A stretch of 64,000 nt of DNA from an uncultured Chloroflexota bacterium. Its GTDB lineage: Bacteria > Chloroflexota > UBA11872 > UBA12225. The notes beneath the pieces were generated by a model. That model had not been told where the DNA came from, did not search any database, and worked only from the letters and a program-made list of their open reading frames with translations. A program made the translations under genes and the position numbers. Shown piece after piece: positions 9,484 to 18,790 of this stretch. The stretch spans positions 8,354 to 72,353 of the forward strand of contig CADCTC010000170.1 of the NCBI GenBank assembly GCA_902805635.1, read 5' to 3'. Each line of letters begins with the position of its first letter. The stretch's first letter is position 1.

Positions 9484-9999
9484 TCACGGGGGAGGACCCC
9501 CGGACGGGCGTGGCCTGCCTGGAGCGCCTGCGCCACCAGGGCCGCCGGGCGCGCGGCGTTCAGGGGTCGCGCGAGGCCCGTATCCGACAATTGCCTCCTG
9601 GACCACGCGCACTGCATCTGAGGGCTGGCGGTTGGACTGGCGCGCGACCTGGCGCAGCGACTGCTGCTCGGGCGGCAGCAGTCGCTCGGTTGGCGTCTCC
9701 TGCGGGCGGCGGAAGGGACCGGCGCCGGGTGGCAGCTCAGGGAGGATGCGCTGCGGCTCGGCGGTGAAACCGGCGGCGCGCAGCGCATCCAGCAGCACCG
9801 CCACCGGCACGCCATTGCGCCGGGCAACGGCGTCCAGGGGAATGAAGTCGCGCACGCGTGCGGCGTCTGCGGCGCCGGGTGGAGCGGCGGCGCGCTGGAA
9901 GGTGCGGAAGGCGTTCCATGCGCTGGCGCCGGCGAACACCAACACCCCGGCGAGCGCCAGGAGCACCACGATTGCTAAAGGGCTTGGACGGGTCCGCAC
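9484..9999 (-). CDS. Hypothetical single-pass membrane protein
   Basis: N-terminal TM (LAIVVLLALAGVLVFAGASAW), Pro/Arg-rich tail; ends next to the DedA start. Confidence 0.6.
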   Translation of the reverse strand: MRTRPSPLAIVVLLALAGVLVFAGASAWNAFRTFQRAAAPPGAADAARVRDFIPLDAVARRNGVPVAVLLDALRAAGFTAEPQRILPELPPGAGPFRRPQETPTERLLPPEQQSLRQVARQSNRQPSDAVRVVQEAIVGYGPRATPERRAPGGPGGAGAPGRPRPSGGPPP

Positions 10000-10104
10000 A
10001 GGGGCTCGTCACAGAGCGTACCCTGCTGCCAGTGCCACTAGCGTCGTGGGACCGCTATCGTTGAGTGGCCTGATCGCTACGCTCAATTGACTACAGGTGA
10101 CACC

Positions 10105-10344
10105 ATGAAACCGCAGCGCACGCGCATCACCCATGAGAGCGACCGGCTGCGGGGACACACCGAGCGGCGGCTGGCGGCTGGTGGCTTTGCCATCGTGGCG
10201 CTGGCCGGCGGGGGCCTGCTGTGGATGTGGTATGGCGGGACGGCGGCCGTAGTGACGGTGAGCATCGTGCTGGGCGGCGCCGGCATCCTGGCGCTACTGT
10301 GGCTGCTGCTCAGCCTGATGGAGGCGTGGGCAAACTCAGAGTAA
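10105..10344 (+). CDS. Small hypothetical protein with two predicted TM segments
   Basis: MKPQRTRITHESDRLRGHTERRLAAGGFAIVALAGGGLLWMW... followed by a second hydrophobic segment. Confidence 0.6.
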   Translation: MKPQRTRITHESDRLRGHTERRLAAGGFAIVALAGGGLLWMWYGGTAAVVTVSIVLGGAGILALLWLLLSLMEAWANSE

Positions 10345-10376
10345 TCTGACTCAGCGCCCTCGGACCGTCGGCGTCT

Positions 10377-11363
10377 TCAGCGGCGGAAGTTGCGCAGCAC
10401 CTCCAGCGCGCCGGGCACGTGCTCTTGCGGCATGGCGGTGGGGACGTACAGGTTCAGGCCGGGACGGTGCGCGAGGTAGCTGCGCATGATGACCTGGGTG
10501 TAGTGCGCTGTCTCGGTGTAGCCCCCGGTAGGTGGCACGGCGTATAGACCGGCCAGGCGCCAGCGCTTGGCCGGACCAATGCCGGCGTTGTAGGACGCGA
10601 GCGACCAGTAGGGGTTGCCGTCGTGGTTCTGCAGCGCCAGCGCCATGTAGCGGATACCTGCGCGCACGTTGGAGCGCTCATCCCAGAACGCATCAGGATC
10701 GATCGCCGAGACGAGCGACGCGTTGCCCGTCATCATGATGGCAAACGTCCGCGGCATCACCTGCATCAGGCCGCGCGCGCCTACCGGCGATTGAGCGCGC
10801 GGATTGCCCTGGCTCTCCTGCTGCATCATCGCCAGCACCAGGTCGTCGTCCAGGCGCTGCGCCAGCCCGTCCAGCGTGCCGGCCTGCCACTCCTCGGCCA
10901 TGACTTCGCGCACCAGTGGCCGCCAGCGCTCGATCCGCGCCGGATAGGGCACGCGCGCCACTTCGGGCGGCTGCCACGCCGCGCGCGGCGGCAGGTTGGG
11001 TCGCGCGATAGCCGGCACCGTCAGCGCCGTATCGGGCGCGCCCGGCTCGATCTCTGTGCGTAGTGGGACTACGGCCGCGGGCGCAGGCTCGGCGGGGGCA
11101 GCCGGCGCGGGCAGCGCAGGGGCTGGCTGGACGCTGGGAACTCTGCCGGCCGAGCCGAACGGCGCCCACGCGATGCCACCCGGTGTGCACGCGGCGGCGA
11201 GCGCCGTGCTTGCCAGTGCCGCTGCCAGCGAGACGGAACCAAGCGTAGCCGCAAAGCGGCCACGGCCGGTCCTCTTGCGTGACGGTGCCGGCGTGACCGG
11301 CATGGCCGGCGTGCCGATGAAAACGCTGTCCTGCCGCGCGAACTCCGTGAATGCCTTAGCCAT
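10377..11363 (-). CDS. Lytic transglycosylase (SLT domain)
   Basis: DDDLVLAMMQQESQGNPRAQSPVGARGLMQVMP..., NVRAGIRYMALALQNHDGNPYWSLASYNAGIGPAKRW. Confidence 0.94.
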   Translation of the reverse strand: MAKAFTEFARQDSVFIGTPAMPVTPAPSRKRTGRGRFAATLGSVSLAAALASTALAAACTPGGIAWAPFGSAGRVPSVQPAPALPAPAAPAEPAPAAVVPLRTEIEPGAPDTALTVPAIARPNLPPRAAWQPPEVARVPYPARIERWRPLVREVMAEEWQAGTLDGLAQRLDDDLVLAMMQQESQGNPRAQSPVGARGLMQVMPRTFAIMMTGNASLVSAIDPDAFWDERSNVRAGIRYMALALQNHDGNPYWSLASYNAGIGPAKRWRLAGLYAVPPTGGYTETAHYTQVIMRSYLAHRPGLNLYVPTAMPQEHVPGALEVLRNFRR

Positions 11364-11474
11364 TACCAGCCAAGCATCGCCAGCGCAGCGCAAGGAAACC
11401 AGCGAATAGCCCAGTGAGGCTAGCTCTAACGGACCAGTCTGGGAGAGACACGCTCCCCGCACCTGCCCGAGCCG

Positions 11475-12233
11475 CTAGTGGCGGTCTGCCGCCAGGGCCG
11501 GCACCACAGCGTCTACGGCGCAGCTGCCGTCTTCGCACGCCTCACCGCCCTCGCCTGCAGTGCGAGCTCCCGCGGGGGAGCCGAGCGTGGTGAGTGGGTG
11601 ACTCTCGGCCCACGCCTGGGTGAGCGCCTGGGAGAAGAGCGCGGTGGGTTGGGCGCCGGAGATCCCGTACTTGCCGTCGACCACGAAGAACGGCACGCCA
11701 CTGATGCCGAGCGCCCGCGCTTCCTGGATATCCGCGGCGGCGGCAGCGGCGTAGGCATCGGACTGGAGGGCGCGCAACGCGTCGTCGCGGTCCAGGCCGG
11801 CTTCGGCAGCCAGGTCGGCAAGCGCCTGGTGGTCGAAGACCGAGCGGCTCTCGGTGAAGTAGGCGCGGTAGAGACGCTCCAGCACAGCGTCCTGCACGCC
11901 GCGCTCACGCGCCAGGTGCAGCAGGCGGTGGGCATCCAGCGTATTGCCGGAGAGGGTGCCGGCGAGATGGTACTCCAGCCCCACCTCGGCGGCGACCTGC
12001 TCGACGCGCTCCATCATCTGGCGCGCGCCGGAAGGACCACCGCCGTACTTGGCGCCGAGCACCTCCACGGTCGGGCGGGTCTCGCCTTTGGGGAAGGTTG
12101 GATCGAGCTGGAACGCGCGGTGGACGACCTCCACTTGATCACGGTGAGGGAACTGCTCCAGGGCTTCTTCGAAGCGACGCTTGCCAATGTAGCACCAGGG
12201 ACAGACGACGTCGGACCAGATGTCAATACGCAT
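11475..12233 (-). CDS. DsbA family oxidoreductase (FrnE-like)
   Basis: MRIDIWSDVVCPWCYIGKRRFEEAL (CPWC), GISGVPFFVVDGKYGISGAQP. Confidence 0.96.
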   Translation of the reverse strand: MRIDIWSDVVCPWCYIGKRRFEEALEQFPHRDQVEVVHRAFQLDPTFPKGETRPTVEVLGAKYGGGPSGARQMMERVEQVAAEVGLEYHLAGTLSGNTLDAHRLLHLARERGVQDAVLERLYRAYFTESRSVFDHQALADLAAEAGLDRDDALRALQSDAYAAAAAADIQEARALGISGVPFFVVDGKYGISGAQPTALFSQALTQAWAESHPLTTLGSPAGARTAGEGGEACEDGSCAVDAVVPALAADRH

Positions 12234-12286
12234 AACTACTATCGAAAGTATAGCGTCATCTGGTAAGCATTGGGGCGGGGGAAGAC

Positions 12287-12577
12287 CTACGGCACGCGGA
12301 AGATGTCGTGAGTACCGATCCGGCGCCAGATGACGTGTGGCTCACCGGGTCGAACCTCGGAACCGTACTCAAACGTCGCGCGGCCATCTGGCGCCCACGT
12401 CATCTCCCAGACGAAGGCTGCCCCTTGCACCCGCTTCACTCGGAAACCCGCCCGAAACTGTCCTCGGCGCAAATCGGCAATGAACCGCCTCAGTGCGCTC
12501 AAGAACGCCTGCTGCTGCTCGTGCGTCAGTGCATCGAAGTCACGCCGGAACTGAGGTCTCTCCTCATGCGTGGGCAC
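12287..12577 (-). CDS. RelE/ParE/HigB-like toxin candidate
   Basis: FRRDFDALTHEQQQAFLSALRRFIADLRRGQFRAGFRVKRVQGAAFVWEMTWAPDGRATFEYG...HVIWRRIGTHDIFRVP; compact basic protein downstream of a small acidic ORF. Confidence 0.7.
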   Translation of the reverse strand: MPTHEERPQFRRDFDALTHEQQQAFLSALRRFIADLRRGQFRAGFRVKRVQGAAFVWEMTWAPDGRATFEYGSEVRPGEPHVIWRRIGTHDIFRVP

Positions 12578-12586
12578 GAGAGGACG

Positions 12587-12838
12587 CTACGCTGCGGGTT
12601 TGACGCGAGATTGGAGCGCCGCCAGGAAGTCTTCGTCGCTCTTATGGAGAGTTCCCGGCTCTCCACTCGCGATTCCAGCGTCAACCTCGCGTTCTTTGGC
12701 CTGCCACTCTGGGCTCCAGAACCACAACTGATCCGGATCGATGCGTCTCTGGACTACCTGCTTGAGGAACATCGCTGCGCCGTCCACGGCGTCCTCAGGC
12801 AAGTCGTCTACCAGGTCGTGCAGTTCGGAGCGTGTCAT
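12587..12838 (-). CDS. Putative antitoxin partner
   Basis: MTRSELHDLVDDLPEDAVDGAAMFLKQVVQRR..., small acidic, ends 9 bp from the toxin-like ORF. Confidence 0.65.
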   Translation of the reverse strand: MTRSELHDLVDDLPEDAVDGAAMFLKQVVQRRIDPDQLWFWSPEWQAKEREVDAGIASGEPGTLHKSDEDFLAALQSRVKPAA

Positions 12839-12941
12839 CTCCACTATGCTACACGCAGCAGCGTTCGGCACGTCCGTCGGTTGCTAGCGTCCGCTCACCT
12901 AGTGAGGCGCTCCCCGTCATGGCTGGAGCCTTTCGGTGGGC

Positions 12942-13982
12942 TCAGTATGTGCGCGCGAACTTCTGGAGCGTGTGGCACTCGGAGCCGGGCTCTCCGGTCA
13001 TGCCCCAGTCGGCGTAGGTCACTTCAGCCACGTAGATGTCGCCGTGCGAGTCGACGGCGATGTCGTGCGGAGAGGCGAGGCGTCCGGGGGAGTGGATGCC
13101 ATCAAGGGTGTCCCGGCCACCCCAGCGGGCAAGCAAGCGGCCATCGGGGGAGAAGACGCTGAAGCGACCCTCACGATCGTGCGCGGCCGGGCCGGTGCGG
13201 AACGACCGGAGCCCCTCGCGCTTCCACAGCTCTGAGACGTAGACGCGACCATCGCGGTCCAGGCGCACCTGAGTAGGACGCTGGAGGTCGAGCCACTGGT
13301 CCAGGAACTGACCATCCGCGGAGAAGACTTGGACGCGGTCGTTCTCACGGTCGGCGACGTAAACGCGCCCGTCGGGGGCAACGGCGATGCCGTGCGGCAG
13401 CATGAACTGGCCGGGCGCGCTGCCCGGCTCGCCCCAGGATGTCTTGTGCGTGCCGTCCGCCGAGAAGCAATGCACGCGCGCGTTGCCGTAGCCATCGGCG
13501 ATGTAGAGGTCACCGTCGGGAGCGACCGCGAGGGTAGTGGGCGAGTTGAAGGGGCCGGCAACGCGCCTGATGGTGGCGGTGCGAGCGACGATGTCTCCGG
13601 CGTTGGTGTCGTAGCCGGTATCCGACGGCACGCCGGCCGGGCCAATGGTGAGCAGCCGCTCGCCCTCCGGACTGCACTTGAAGACGGTGTGACCAACGTT
13701 GTCCACCAGGTAGACGCTGTCGTCGGGACCGATGGTGATGCCGTGCGGGTTCGTGAAGAAGTCATCGCCCCAGCGCCGTATGAAGCGGCCGTCGGGCTCG
13801 TATACCAGGACACCGTGCTGGCGCCGGCCGAGCACGTAGACGCGGTCCTGCGAATCGACAGCGACGCCCGGCGCATCGAGGTGCGCCATGCCGGCAGGCA
13901 TCTGTTCCCAACCAGGAACGTGCTCGTAGTGCAGTTCCTGGGCAGTATCGCGCGGGGCGGCTGACTGGTGGGCGGTAGTCAT
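12942..13982 (-). CDS. NHL-repeat beta-propeller protein (peptidylglycine amidating lyase-like)
   Basis: Repeats: GVAVDSQDRVYVLGRRQHGVLVYEPDGRFIRRWG, GIAVAPDGRVYVADRENDRVQVFSADGQFLDQW, DIAVDSHGDIYVAEV. Confidence 0.9.
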   Translation of the reverse strand: MTTAHQSAAPRDTAQELHYEHVPGWEQMPAGMAHLDAPGVAVDSQDRVYVLGRRQHGVLVYEPDGRFIRRWGDDFFTNPHGITIGPDDSVYLVDNVGHTVFKCSPEGERLLTIGPAGVPSDTGYDTNAGDIVARTATIRRVAGPFNSPTTLAVAPDGDLYIADGYGNARVHCFSADGTHKTSWGEPGSAPGQFMLPHGIAVAPDGRVYVADRENDRVQVFSADGQFLDQWLDLQRPTQVRLDRDGRVYVSELWKREGLRSFRTGPAAHDREGRFSVFSPDGRLLARWGGRDTLDGIHSPGRLASPHDIAVDSHGDIYVAEVTYADWGMTGEPGSECHTLQKFARTY

Positions 13983-14203
13983 GTGAGCGGTGAGGATAGA
14001 GGACGAGCGTGGCCAGTGTACGACGGTGCGGCCGGAATGCGTCTTCTCTATTGCTGCCGCCAGATCGACTCGCCGGCGACGCCGCGCATTGCGCTGTACG
14101 TGTGTGGAGCTTGCCCCGCGGCGCGTGGACCGATACGATGGCCCGGCCGCGCAGTCGTCGGTGGACGGGCACGGCAAGATGATGGATACGAGAGGGTAGT
14201 CTC

Positions 14204-15589
14204 ATGGACTCGACTGGAACTGCTGCGCCCATGCGGCGCGAGGACACGGCACGACCGCGCGAAGCGGTCAGCCGCCGGCGCCTCATTGGAGCGTCTATCG
14301 CCCTGACAGCGGCAGCGCCGGCGTGGGCCGCTGCGTGCGGCCAGGGTGGGCCGGCACCGGCGGGGGGACCGGCGGGTGGGACGGTCACGCAGCCGGCGAG
14401 TATCGTCTGGCTGAACTGGGAGGGAGCGGGGGCGTCACTGGAAGGCAACACGAAGTCGGTGGCGTCGTTCGCGGCCAAGTATCCAAGCATCAAGATAGAG
14501 AACGCGGCGCAGCCTTCAGCCGGCGAGGCGTATTGGAACAAGCACGCCTCGCTCAAGGCATCCGGCACGTCGCCGGACGTGTGGGAGTGGGAGCCACAGC
14601 ACGTGGTTGATTACGTGCTGCGCAAGCAGGTGACCGACGTGCAGCCGCTGGTGGCGCGCGATAAGCACGACCTGGCCGACTTCTTCCCCAAGGGCATCGA
14701 GCAGTACCGCTACCGCAACGGGCTGTGGGGCATGCCACGCGACTTCCCGAACCGCGAGCTGCTCTATAACGCCACCATGTTCCAGAAGGAAGGCGTCAAG
14801 CTGCCCACCGGGGACTGGAAGAACCCCGACTGGACGTGGGACGCGTTCCTGGACGCCGCGCGGCGGCTCTCCAAGCCCGACGTGGCCGCCTTCAGCACCG
14901 GCAAGGGCGTCCGCATGTGGACGCCATGGGTGTGGAGCAACGGCGGCGAGGTGATCGACGAGCAGAATCTGGTGTGCGTGCTGGACCAGCCACAGGCAAC
15001 CGAGGGCTTGCAGTTCATCCAGGACATGATCCACAAGCACCGCATCTGGCCCGAGACGCTACCGCAAGGGGCCAACTTCAACAACGGCCAGGTGGCCATC
15101 CAGGAAGATGCCCCGGCCGGCATGGGCAACCGGCGGCGCGACATCGGGGACAAGTTCACCTGGGACGCGGTGATGCACCCACGCGGCAAGAACGGCAAGT
15201 ACGTGGCGGCGGGCGGCGGCGCGGGCTGGGCGCTGGACGCATCGAGCAAGGCCAAGGACGCGGCGTGGGCGCTGCTCAAGCACGTAACCAGCAGCGAGGA
15301 GCAGATCCAGCTCTGCCAACTGGGTGGCACCATCGGGTCGCGCCGGTCGGTGATGACCAACCAGTGTTTCCAGCAAACGCCACCCAAGAACGTGAAGCTG
15401 TTCATAGAGGGCACCGAGTACCTGCACGTCGACGTACGAGTGGCGGGCTGGACCGAGGTGCTGCGCGTCATGAACGAGGAGCTGGCCTCGCTCTGGAACG
15501 GCAGCAAGCCGGCGCGCCAGGTGGCGCTGGACATCAAGAGCAAGATAGACCCCATCCTCAAGTCCGAGGCGCAGAAGGCAGGCGCGTAA
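14204..15589 (+). CDS. ABC transporter extracellular solute-binding protein (SBP copy 2)
   Basis: RRRLIGASIALTAAAPAWAAACGQGG; body collinear with SBP copy 1 (WNEEG/LEGN, LPRDFPNRELVYN, FTWDAVMHPRGKNGKYVAAGGGAGW). Confidence 0.93.
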   Translation: MDSTGTAAPMRREDTARPREAVSRRRLIGASIALTAAAPAWAAACGQGGPAPAGGPAGGTVTQPASIVWLNWEGAGASLEGNTKSVASFAAKYPSIKIENAAQPSAGEAYWNKHASLKASGTSPDVWEWEPQHVVDYVLRKQVTDVQPLVARDKHDLADFFPKGIEQYRYRNGLWGMPRDFPNRELLYNATMFQKEGVKLPTGDWKNPDWTWDAFLDAARRLSKPDVAAFSTGKGVRMWTPWVWSNGGEVIDEQNLVCVLDQPQATEGLQFIQDMIHKHRIWPETLPQGANFNNGQVAIQEDAPAGMGNRRRDIGDKFTWDAVMHPRGKNGKYVAAGGGAGWALDASSKAKDAAWALLKHVTSSEEQIQLCQLGGTIGSRRSVMTNQCFQQTPPKNVKLFIEGTEYLHVDVRVAGWTEVLRVMNEELASLWNGSKPARQVALDIKSKIDPILKSEAQKAGA

Positions 15590-15602
15590 GGATTGACACG
15601 AC

Positions 15603-16090
15603 ATGAAGATCACCGACGTCAAGCCGTTCCCGGTGTGGGTGGGTCGCAGGAACCAGCTGCTGATCAAGGTAGAGACAGACCAGGGGGTCTACGGCTGGGG
15701 CGAGTCGGGGGTCAGCAGCCGTGAGCTGGCGGCGGTGGGGGCGGTGCGCCACCACCGGCGCGGCGTTCGGGCCGCGGCTGATCGAGGACGCGCAACGCCT
15801 GGTGGAGCAAGGCTGGAGCGTCATCCGTACCGGCATCGGGGAGGAGTTCGCCAGCAAGTGGCAGTTCCTGCCCTACGTAGAGCGGGGAATCACGAACTTC
15901 GCGCGGGTAGACATCTGCAACGTGGGCGGCTTCACCGAGGCGATGAAGGTGGCGGGCTGGTGCGAGGCGCACTACATCGACCTGATGCCCACAACCCACT
16001 GGGGCCCATCTGCGCGGCGGCGTCGGTCCACCTGGGCGCGGCCGTGCCCAACTTCGCGTGGATGGAAGTCGGCGCCGCGTTGAGAGGGGG
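15603..16090 (+). pseudogene. Mandelate racemase/enolase-superfamily sugar-acid dehydratase remnant
   Basis: Fragments MKITDVKPFPVWVGRRNQLLIKVETDQGVYGWGESGVSSRELAAVGA / CATTGAAFGPRLIEDAQRLVEQGWSVIRTGIGEEFASKWQFLPYVERGITNFARVDICNVGGFTEAMKVAGWCEAHYIDLMP / HNPLGPICAAASVHLGAAVPNFAWMEV lie in alternating frames with the middle missing. Confidence 0.88.
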
Positions 16091-16253
16091 CAGCGCGCCT
16101 CCGCCCGACACGGCACGCACGGCATGGTGGCACGCCACTTGCGTTTCGGTCAGCCCTGTATAGCTCTTTCGGACTATCCCAGGCTCGAAACTCGACGATT
16201 CCGGCGCTGTCATCTCGCGCATCTGGCAGGCGCTACGTGGTGGGAAAAGAGAC

Positions 16254-18593
16254 ATGCTCAGCATCGCGGATGCCGGCCCTGCAGGTGAGAACACCGTCCT
16301 CTGGACGAAGCGTCGCTCTCGCACTTCTACTGAACGGCCGTTGCGGGTGCTCCTGATCGAGGACAATCCGGCCGACGCCCGGCTGGTGCTGGAGGGCCTG
16401 ACCGACGCGGCCAGCACCCAGCCTATACGCTCGACCTTTGACCTTGCCGCGGTGGGCTTCCTCGAAGATGGCCTACGCCACCTCGCCGCGGGCGGCGTGG
16501 ACGCCGTGCTGCTCGACCTGGGTCTGCCCGACGGAGACGGACTGGATGCGCTCCTGCGCGTGCGGCTGCGCGCCCCCACGGTCCCCGTGGTGGTGCTCAC
16601 CGGGCGGCGCGACCCGGAGATAGCCAGTGAGGTTCTACGCTACGGCGCGCTCGACTACCTGGTCAAGGGCCAAGATGAAGGCAGCGTGCTCGCGCGTTCG
16701 CTGCGCTACGCGGCCGAAAGCCGTCGCCTGGCGGACGAGCGCTTCCGCGCTGCGCGCCAGCAGCTGGCACGCGACCGGGCCAGGCGCCTGGCGCGCCACG
16801 AGCGCGAGCAGGCCGAGCGGCTGCACGGCCTGGCCGAAGCGGCGCTGGCGCTGAATACGATCCTGGTGCCCGACGCCATCCTCGACGTGCTCGCAAAGCG
16901 CGCGCGGGCGCTGATCGGCGCCCATGTCGCTATCGCCAGCCTGGATGGCGACGACCACGTCCCGGCGATTAGCGCGATCGCGTCGTCCGCCTGGCACATC
17001 AGGCGCCGTGCGGCCGGCGCCGCCACGGGCTTGCCATCGCTCGCCAGCCTGGCCCGGACCTCCGGCGCCGGTCTGGGGACTGTACGCCTCGATCAAAGCG
17101 AGCTCCGCTCACTCGTTTCCGACGGTGTCAGGCTTGCCGGTGAGGCCGGCGCAACCAGTGGGGCGGACGGGGCCGACGCCGTGGATGCCCTTGACGTGCC
17201 GCGCGGCTGGCTGGCCGCCCCGCTACTCGGCACCGATGGCCGGCGCATCGGGCTGGTGCAGCTGTGGGACAAACCGTCTTCCCGGCGCAGGGGGCGCCAG
17301 GACTTCACGTCCGAGGACGAGGCGATCCTGGCGCAGCTCGCCCACATGGCGTCGGTCGCAGCGGAGAACGCGCGCCTGTTCCGCGAGGCGCAAGATGCCG
17401 TCCAAGGGCGAGACGACTTCCTGGCCACCGTGACCCATGACCTGCGCAACCCGCTCGCCTCCATCCGCGGCTACGCGCAGCTTCTCCTACGCCAGGAACG
17501 CCGCGCGCCCACGCCGCGCTCACAGGCTGTCCACGCCCTGGAGACGATCCAGGCCACCACCACGCGCATGGAGCGGCTGGTTGACGAGCTGCTCGACGTC
17601 GCGCGCGTGCGTGCCGGCCAGCCACTCGCCCTGCGGCGGGTGCGATCCGACCTGGTGGCGCTCGCGCGCGCCTGCGTGGAAGCGCACCAGGGGACCACCG
17701 ACCGGCACACGCTGCGCCTGGAGGCCGACGTCGATACGCTGACCGGTGACTGGGACGCCGCGCGGCTGGAACGGGCGCTGGACAACCTCTTGGCCAACGC
17801 CATCAAGTACAGCCCGGACGGCGGCGAGATCACCGTCACCGTGGCCCTCGAGCAGGGGTCGGAGATCGCCGCCGGCGGGGATCGAGATGGCAACACGGAT
17901 GTCGCGGTGGTGCGCGTGCGCGACCAGGGTCTGGGCATCCACGCCGGCGACCTGCCGCGCATCTTCGAGCGCTTCACGCGCGGACGGAATGTCGTTGGGC
18001 GGCTCCCCGGTGTCGGGATTGGGCTGGCCGGCGTGCGTCAGATCGTGGAGCAGCACGGCGGCACGGTAGAGGCCGAAAGTCGGGAGAACGCAGGCAGCAC
18101 CTTCAGCGTGCGACTGCCGCTCGGGGACGGGGTGACACTCGCCGCACCGCAGACCGGGATGCCGGTGCTGGCACCGAGCTACTCGATTGCCGCCTCGTCT
18201 CCAGACAGTGCGCTGCCGGCGCCGCATCGGGGTCGCGTCTTGATCGTCGAGGACGATGCGCTCACTCAGACGGTGCTGCGCGAGGCGCTGCTCGACGAAG
18301 GCTACGAGGTGTTGGTCGCAGCCGACGGCGAGCGGGCGCTGCACATCCTGGGAGAAACCGCTCCCGACGTAATCCTGCTCGACCTGCGAATGCCCGTGAT
18401 GGACGGCCACGCGTTCGCGCGGCGCTACCAGGCTGCCACCCAGGAGCCCGCCCCCATCATCGTGGTGACCGCCAGCGGCAAAGGCGCCCTGAATTCCAGG
18501 CCGCTCGCCGCCGCGGCGGTGGTCAGCAAGCCGTTCGTTGTCGACGAGCTGCTTGAGCTCGTCGAAAAGCACACCACGGAGCGCCCGACCTGA
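16254..18593 (+). CDS. Hybrid sensor histidine kinase (REC-GAF-HisKA-HATPase-REC)
   Basis: RVLLIEDNPADARLVLEGL; FLATVTHDLRNPLASIRGYAQLLLRQ; NLLANAIKYSPDGGEITVTV; VLIVEDDALTQTVLREALLDEGYEV. Confidence 0.96.
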   Translation: MLSIADAGPAGENTVLWTKRRSRTSTERPLRVLLIEDNPADARLVLEGLTDAASTQPIRSTFDLAAVGFLEDGLRHLAAGGVDAVLLDLGLPDGDGLDALLRVRLRAPTVPVVVLTGRRDPEIASEVLRYGALDYLVKGQDEGSVLARSLRYAAESRRLADERFRAARQQLARDRARRLARHEREQAERLHGLAEAALALNTILVPDAILDVLAKRARALIGAHVAIASLDGDDHVPAISAIASSAWHIRRRAAGAATGLPSLASLARTSGAGLGTVRLDQSELRSLVSDGVRLAGEAGATSGADGADAVDALDVPRGWLAAPLLGTDGRRIGLVQLWDKPSSRRRGRQDFTSEDEAILAQLAHMASVAAENARLFREAQDAVQGRDDFLATVTHDLRNPLASIRGYAQLLLRQERRAPTPRSQAVHALETIQATTTRMERLVDELLDVARVRAGQPLALRRVRSDLVALARACVEAHQGTTDRHTLRLEADVDTLTGDWDAARLERALDNLLANAIKYSPDGGEITVTVALEQGSEIAAGGDRDGNTDVAVVRVRDQGLGIHAGDLPRIFERFTRGRNVVGRLPGVGIGLAGVRQIVEQHGGTVEAESRENAGSTFSVRLPLGDGVTLAAPQTGMPVLAPSYSIAASSPDSALPAPHRGRVLIVEDDALTQTVLREALLDEGYEVLVAADGERALHILGETAPDVILLDLRMPVMDGHAFARRYQAATQEPAPIIVVTASGKGALNSRPLAAAAVVSKPFVVDELLELVEKHTTERPT

Positions 18594-18595
18594 GC

Positions 18596-18779
18596 TTACG
18601 GCTGCAGGGGATGCTTGAAGCCCTGGTAGGGCTGGCAGTTGCCGAACTTCACTAGGTCGTTCATGCGCCGGTTGAGCTCCGCCAGCCCCTAAGCGAGCGT
18701 GGTGCTGCCTTCGATGACCTTGCGCCCCTCGGTCGCGTAGAGGTCCCACGTCTGGCTCGTGTTGTCGTGCCGGAAATGG
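18596..18779 (-). pseudogene. C-terminal gene remnant with in-frame stop, family unknown
   Basis: Minus-strand frame reads HFRHDNTSQTWDLYATEGRKVIEGSTTLA*GLAELNRRMNDLVKFGNCQPYQGFKHPLQP*. Confidence 0.6.
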
Positions 18780-18790
18780 CTGTCAACCCG

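Noticed and set aside
12287-12838. TA pair as part of a defence island
   Set aside because: No restriction, CRISPR, retron or other defence genes nearby; appears to be a solitary TA-like pair.
17520-18749. 409-aa minus-strand ORF
   Set aside because: Antisense to the hybrid histidine kinase; composition is shadow-like.
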